Shown: positions 60,951 through 64,000 of the stretch, in pieces
Position numbering within the stretch: the stretch's first letter is position 1
Layout: the number at the start of each line of letters is the position of its first letter
Source of the DNA: Vogesella margarita
Lineage (GTDB): Bacteria; Pseudomonadota; Gammaproteobacteria; Burkholderiales; Chromobacteriaceae
Assembly (NCBI RefSeq): GCF_028548475.1
Contig: NZ_JAQQLE010000009.1
Location: forward strand, 62,001 to 126,000
Length of the DNA: 64,000 nt
Reading direction: 5' to 3'
Notes under the pieces: generated by a model
The model's database searches: none
Told to the model about the DNA's origin: nothing
The model's input: only the letters and a program-made list of their open reading frames with translations
Program-made: the position numbers and the translations under genes

Positions 60951-61182
60951 CCATCCAGGCCAGCCCCGGCCCGCACGCCGCCGGCATGGGGCATCACCGA
61001 TGCTGCACCGCAGTAATGCCAGCCTGCTAGCCGGCAAAAGCCAATACGGAGATTCCCCAATAGGGTTTTCCGCGATGGGGAAATACCCAATGTTGGCGCC
61101 CTGTCCGTCTGCCGCATGATCCTCGCCAAGACGCAACACAGCGTGGGCGACCATCACGGCGCCAGACACAGGAGAGTGCACC
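60951..61182 (+). promoter_or_regulatory. promoter region of dctA
   Basis: 232 bases without a gene. They contain a perfect 7-bp dyad TTCCCCA-N16-TGGGGAA (61053-61059 and 61076-61082), a candidate operator, followed by AATACCCAAT. I looked for a -24/-12 promoter and found no correctly spaced pair. Confidence 0.5.
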
Positions 61183-62508
61183 ATGCAGAAAAAACCCTTT
61201 TACAAGAGCCTGTATTTCCAGGTCATTGTCGCCATCGTACTGGGGGTGACCCTCGGGCACCTGATGCCGGAAGTCGGCGCCAAGCTGAAGCCACTGGGCG
61301 ACGGTTTCATCAAGCTGGTCAAGATGATGATCGCCCCGATCATCTTCTGCACCATCGTGGTCGGCATTGCCGGCATGGAAGACATGAAGAAGGTTGGCCG
61401 CGTCGGCGGCAAGGCCTTGCTGTACTTTGAAGTGGTGACCACGATGGCACTGGCCATCGGTCTCCTGGTGGTGAACTTCGTGCAGCCGGGTGCCGGCATG
61501 AACATCGACCCGAGCACGCTGGACGCCGGTGCCATCGCCAAGTACACCGAGAAGGCCGCCGGCCAGAGCACGGTGGACTTCCTGCTGCACATCATCCCGC
61601 AAAGCGCGATCGGCGCCTTTGCCGAGGGCGAGATCCTGCAGGTGCTGCTGTTCTCGGTGCTGTTCGGTGCCGGCCTGTCGCTGATGGGCGAGCAGGGTAA
61701 ACCGGTGCTGGGCTTCTTTGAAAAAGTGTCGCACGTGCTGTTCGCGATGATCGGCTTCATCATGAAGCTGGCCCCGATCGGTGCCTTCGGCGCGATGGCC
61801 TTCACCATCGGCAAGTACGGCGTCGGCAGCCTGGTGCAACTGGCCTCGCTGATGGGCACCTTCTACCTGACCTGCGTGCTGTTCGTCGGCCTGGTGCTGG
61901 GCACCATCGCCCGCTACTACGGTTTCAGCGTGTGGAAGCTGATCAAGTACATCAAGGAAGAGCTGCTGATCGTACTGGGTACTTCGTCCTCCGAATCCGC
62001 GCTGCCGCGCCTGATGACCAAGCTGGAGCAGCTCGGTTGCGCCAAGCCGGTGGTGGGCCTGGTGGTACCGACTGGTTACTCCTTCAACCTGGACGGCACC
62101 TCGATCTACCTGACCATGGCGGCCATCTTCATCGCCCAGGCCTGCAACATCGACCTGACCCTGACACAGGAGCTGACCATCCTCGGTGTGCTGCTGCTGA
62201 CCTCCAAGGGTGCCGCCGGCGTCACCGGCTCCGGCTTCATCACCCTGGCCGCCACCCTGGCGGTGGTACCGGAAATCCCGGTTGCCGGTCTGGCGCTGAT
62301 TCTGGGTATCGACCGCTTCATGTCCGAGGCCCGCGCCATCACCAACCTGATCGGCAACGCCGTCGCCACCGTGGTGGTCGCCAAGTGGGAAAACTCGCTG
62401 GACAGCGAACAGATGGCCCGCGAGCTGGCCAACCCGACGCCGATCAACCACGGCGCCCCGATCGAGGCGCCGCACCTGATCCGCGAAGTATCGCAAGAAC
62501 TGAGCTGA
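61183..62508 (+). CDS. dctA: C4-dicarboxylate transporter DctA
   Basis: 441-residue sodium/proton:dicarboxylate symporter of the DAACS family, importing succinate, fumarate and malate. It shows [20 protein letters not shown], the HP1 serine-rich segment [20 protein letters not shown], the substrate motif [39 protein letters not shown] (HP2) and [29 protein letters not shown]. The start is ATG 61183 behind AGGAGA. A dyad upstream could be its regulatory site. The substrates overlap with the tartrate/malate pathway at the left of the window, but no direct link is visible. Confidence 0.96.
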   Translation: MQKKPFYKSLYFQVIVAIVLGVTLGHLMPEVGAKLKPLGDGFIKLVKMMIAPIIFCTIVVGIAGMEDMKKVGRVGGKALLYFEVVTTMALAIGLLVVNFVQPGAGMNIDPSTLDAGAIAKYTEKAAGQSTVDFLLHIIPQSAIGAFAEGEILQVLLFSVLFGAGLSLMGEQGKPVLGFFEKVSHVLFAMIGFIMKLAPIGAFGAMAFTIGKYGVGSLVQLASLMGTFYLTCVLFVGLVLGTIARYYGFSVWKLIKYIKEELLIVLGTSSSESALPRLMTKLEQLGCAKPVVGLVVPTGYSFNLDGTSIYLTMAAIFIAQACNIDLTLTQELTILGVLLLTSKGAAGVTGSGFITLAATLAVVPEIPVAGLALILGIDRFMSEARAITNLIGNAVATVVVAKWENSLDSEQMARELANPTPINHGAPIEAPHLIREVSQELS

Positions 62509-62530
62509 TCCCGGCCTGCCGGCCAAACAC

Positions 62531-62561
62531 AAAGCCCCTGTCGCGAGACAGGGGCTTTTTT
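62531..62561 (+). terminator. rho-independent terminator of dctA
   Basis: AAAGCCCCTGTC-GCGA-GACAGGGGCTTTTTT, 22 bp after the stop. Confidence 0.94.
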
Positions 62562-62564
62562 CTT

Positions 62565-62582
62565 GCGGCCAACGTTGGCCGC
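62565..62582. repeat. backbone palindrome, copy 6
   Basis: GCGGCCAACGTTGGCCGC, perfect, directly after the dctA terminator and 22 bp before the convergent apaH stop. Confidence 0.88.
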
Positions 62583-62604
62583 AGCCGCCGCGCCTTGCCT
62601 GGCC

Positions 62605-63432
62605 TTACTTGACCTTGCCGATCTGGCGGTACGGCGGGCACGGCAGCGAGAACTGGGCGCGGTCTTCCAGCCGCACCGCGGTCAGGCTGCCGCCCCACAG
62701 GCAGCCGCTGTCGATGGCCAGCACGTCCTCGGTCAGCATGAGCCCCAGCGCCGACCAGTGGCCGCAGACGATGGGCGTGTCCATGCTGCGCCGCCCCTCC
62801 ACCGCGAACCACGGCTGCAGGGATGCCGGCGCGCTGTCCAGCTCGCCCTTGTAGGACAGGTCCAGCTCGCCGTCGCTGTTGATGAAGCGCATCCGCGTCA
62901 TCGCGTTGATGATCAGCCGCCAGCGGTCCATGCCCTTCAGCTCGCCGTGCCAGCGCGAGGGCTTGTTGCCGTACAGCTTGGCGAACAGCTTGCGGTAGTC
63001 CTTGCCCGACAGCTCGTCCTCCACCTCCTCCGCCAGCCGCAGCGCCTTGTTGATACTCCACTCCGGCAGCAGGCCGGCGTGCACCATCGCGTAGCCCTGT
63101 TCGTAGATCATCAGCGGCTGGCAGCGCAGCCAGTCCAGCAGCAGCTTGCTGTCGGCGGCGTCCAGCACGTCGCCTATGGTGTCGTCGCTGTGGATCTTGC
63201 CGTAGCCCTCGGATACCGCCAGCAGGTGCAGGTCGTGGTTGCCGAGCACCATCTGCGTGCAGTCCTGGTGTTCGAACACCCAGCGCAGCACCGCCAACGA
63301 TTCCGGGCCGCGGTTGACCAGGTCGCCGGTCAGCCACAGCGTGTCGCGGCCGGGGTTGAATTCAATCTGGCGCAAGAGCGCCATAAAGGGCGTGAAACAG
63401 CCCTGCAAATCGCCAATCGCGTAGGTGGCCAT
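62605..63432 (-). CDS. apaH: bis(5'-nucleosyl)-tetraphosphatase, symmetrical
   Basis: 275-residue calcineurin-type phosphoesterase that splits Ap4A into two ADP. It shows the metal motifs YAIGDLQGCFTPFMALL (GDxxG), TLWLTGDLVNRGPESL (GDxxNRG), MVLGNHDLHLLAV (GNHD), MVHAGLLPEW and IVCGHWSALG with AIDSGCLWGGSLTAVRL. The start is ATG 63432; 18 more in-frame codons upstream include a palindrome half-copy and lack support. It is convergent with dctA. Confidence 0.95.
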   Translation of the reverse strand: MATYAIGDLQGCFTPFMALLRQIEFNPGRDTLWLTGDLVNRGPESLAVLRWVFEHQDCTQMVLGNHDLHLLAVSEGYGKIHSDDTIGDVLDAADSKLLLDWLRCQPLMIYEQGYAMVHAGLLPEWSINKALRLAEEVEDELSGKDYRKLFAKLYGNKPSRWHGELKGMDRWRLIINAMTRMRFINSDGELDLSYKGELDSAPASLQPWFAVEGRRSMDTPIVCGHWSALGLMLTEDVLAIDSGCLWGGSLTAVRLEDRAQFSLPCPPYRQIGKVK

Positions 63433-63761
63433 GTGTTGTTGTCCTGTTGATGAATGCGGCCAACCTTGGCCTGAGGGCCGGTTCACGATCTGCTACAACT
63501 GATCTCACGGGGCGATACCGCGTTGAAAATGCCTTCGGAATGCTGGTTTATATCTGGATAAACGCAGCTTCCTCAGCCGTTTTCGCCTTGTCTCGCGTGA
63601 GCGTACGAGATCGTGAGCACGCTCTGAGCCGTGCCGCAACGTCGCGCCCGCCGTCATTGCCACGGCGGCGCGCCGGCCGTCCATGATAAAGGAAAGCGCA
63701 TGGCCGTATCGTGCCGCTGGCTCTACAATGCGCGCTGTCCATGAAAGATTGACGACATCCC
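63433..63761. other. divergent intergenic region, apaH and rep
   Basis: About 330 bases. A partial copy of the backbone palindrome (GCGGCCAACCTTGGCC, 63456-63471) lies before apaH. A TACAAT -10-like box at 63724-63729, followed by GCGCGC, stands 33 bp before the rep start. I see no gene in between. Confidence 0.5.
63724..63729 (+). promoter_or_regulatory. -10-like box before rep
   Basis: TACAAT in the context CTCTACAATGCGCGC, the same TACAATGCGCGC as at 43059. The -35 is not convincing. Confidence 0.45.
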
Positions 63762-64000
63762 ATGTCCCTGCTGCAACTGAATCCGCCGCAACGCGCCGCC
63801 ATCATGTCGCTGGACGGCCCGCTGCTGGTGCTGGCCGGCGCCGGCTCCGGCAAGACGCGGGTGATCACCCAGAAGATCGAGTACCTGATCCGCGAGGGCA
63901 ATTACGACGCGCGCAACATCGCCGCCATCACCTTTACCAACAAGGCGGCGCGCGAGATGCTGGAACGCGTCGGCAAGCTGATGAACAGCCGCGAGCTGAA
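63762..64000 (+). CDS. rep: ATP-dependent DNA helicase Rep, 5' end only
   Basis: First 79 residues of a UvrD/Rep-type superfamily 1A 3'-5' helicase. It shows [21 protein letters not shown] leading into the Walker [14 protein letters not shown], then [20 protein letters not shown] (motif Ia). The pattern, especially [22 protein letters not shown], fits Rep better than UvrD. The gene continues past the window end. The start is ATG 63762. Confidence 0.9.
   Translation, partial: MSLLQLNPPQRAAIMSLDGPLLVLAGAGSGKTRVITQKIEYLIREGNYDARNIAAITFTNKAAREMLERVGKLMNSREL

Noticed and set aside
61090..61115. A sigma-54 promoter before dctA (TGGCGCC followed by CTGCC)
   Set aside because: The GG and GC dinucleotides are about 15 bases apart instead of 12, so the geometry is wrong.

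Overview
The window looks like a chromosomal stretch of a betaproteobacterium of the order Neisseriales, in the Chromobacteriaceae/Vogesella neighbourhood. This rests on protein style, the orders lolB-ispE-tRNA-Gln-prs-rplY-pth-ychF, petABC-sspAB and ubiK-glnK-amtB, and GC-rich coding regions. The genus is an inference from memory of such genomes.

1-12.9 kb is accessory DNA. Most of it is a tartrate/D-malate utilisation cluster: an MFS carboxylate transporter, both subunits of L(+)-tartrate dehydratase, a chemoreceptor, a FAH-fold enzyme, a tartrate/D-malate dehydrogenase cut by the window edge, and a divergent LysR regulator. Next come a complete IS256-family element (8-bp target duplication and 28-bp inverted repeats), a decayed umuDC operon, a lipoprotein-type endonuclease I, a small HTH protein and a 629-residue protein that resembles Tn7 TnsE. 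The block ends inside comM: the first 283 or so ComM codons are intact, then the reading frame enters tandem ~20-bp repeats starting TGT. This looks like the end of a Tn7-superfamily element at the comM site. The rest of comM is not in the window, so everything left of about 12,900 may be cargo.

12.9-24.4 kb is backbone: ubiK, sigma-54-controlled glnK-amtB, sspAB, the cytochrome bc1 operon petABC, a Nif3-family gene, groESL with a CIRCE operator, and a WecA/MraY-family glycosyl-phosphate transferase. 24.6-35.1 kb is an O-antigen/polysaccharide cluster. rfbFGH, an RmlC-type epimerase and an SDR reductase point to a CDP-3,6-dideoxyhexose (possibly ascarylose). They are followed by a Wzx flippase, four GT2 transferases and a GalE-like epimerase. 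The middle is strikingly AT-rich and the composition flips inside one glycosyltransferase gene.

35.2-64 kb is backbone: gltBD, a phospholipase-D-type cardiolipin synthase, an Arg/Lys/Orn decarboxylase, and a two-component system between a solute-binding protein and an exported GlcG/HbpS-like protein, with two copies of one 16-bp palindrome. Then come a Cys/Met PLP enzyme beside an amino-acid ABC importer without ATPase, ychF, pth, rplY, prs, two identical tRNA-Gln genes, ispE, lolB, a TPR lipoprotein, mutM, a PlsC-type acyltransferase, dctA, apaH and the start of rep. An 18-bp palindrome, GCGGCCAAC(G/C)TTGGCCGC, recurs between backbone genes. I saw no copy in the accessory block or the O-antigen cluster.
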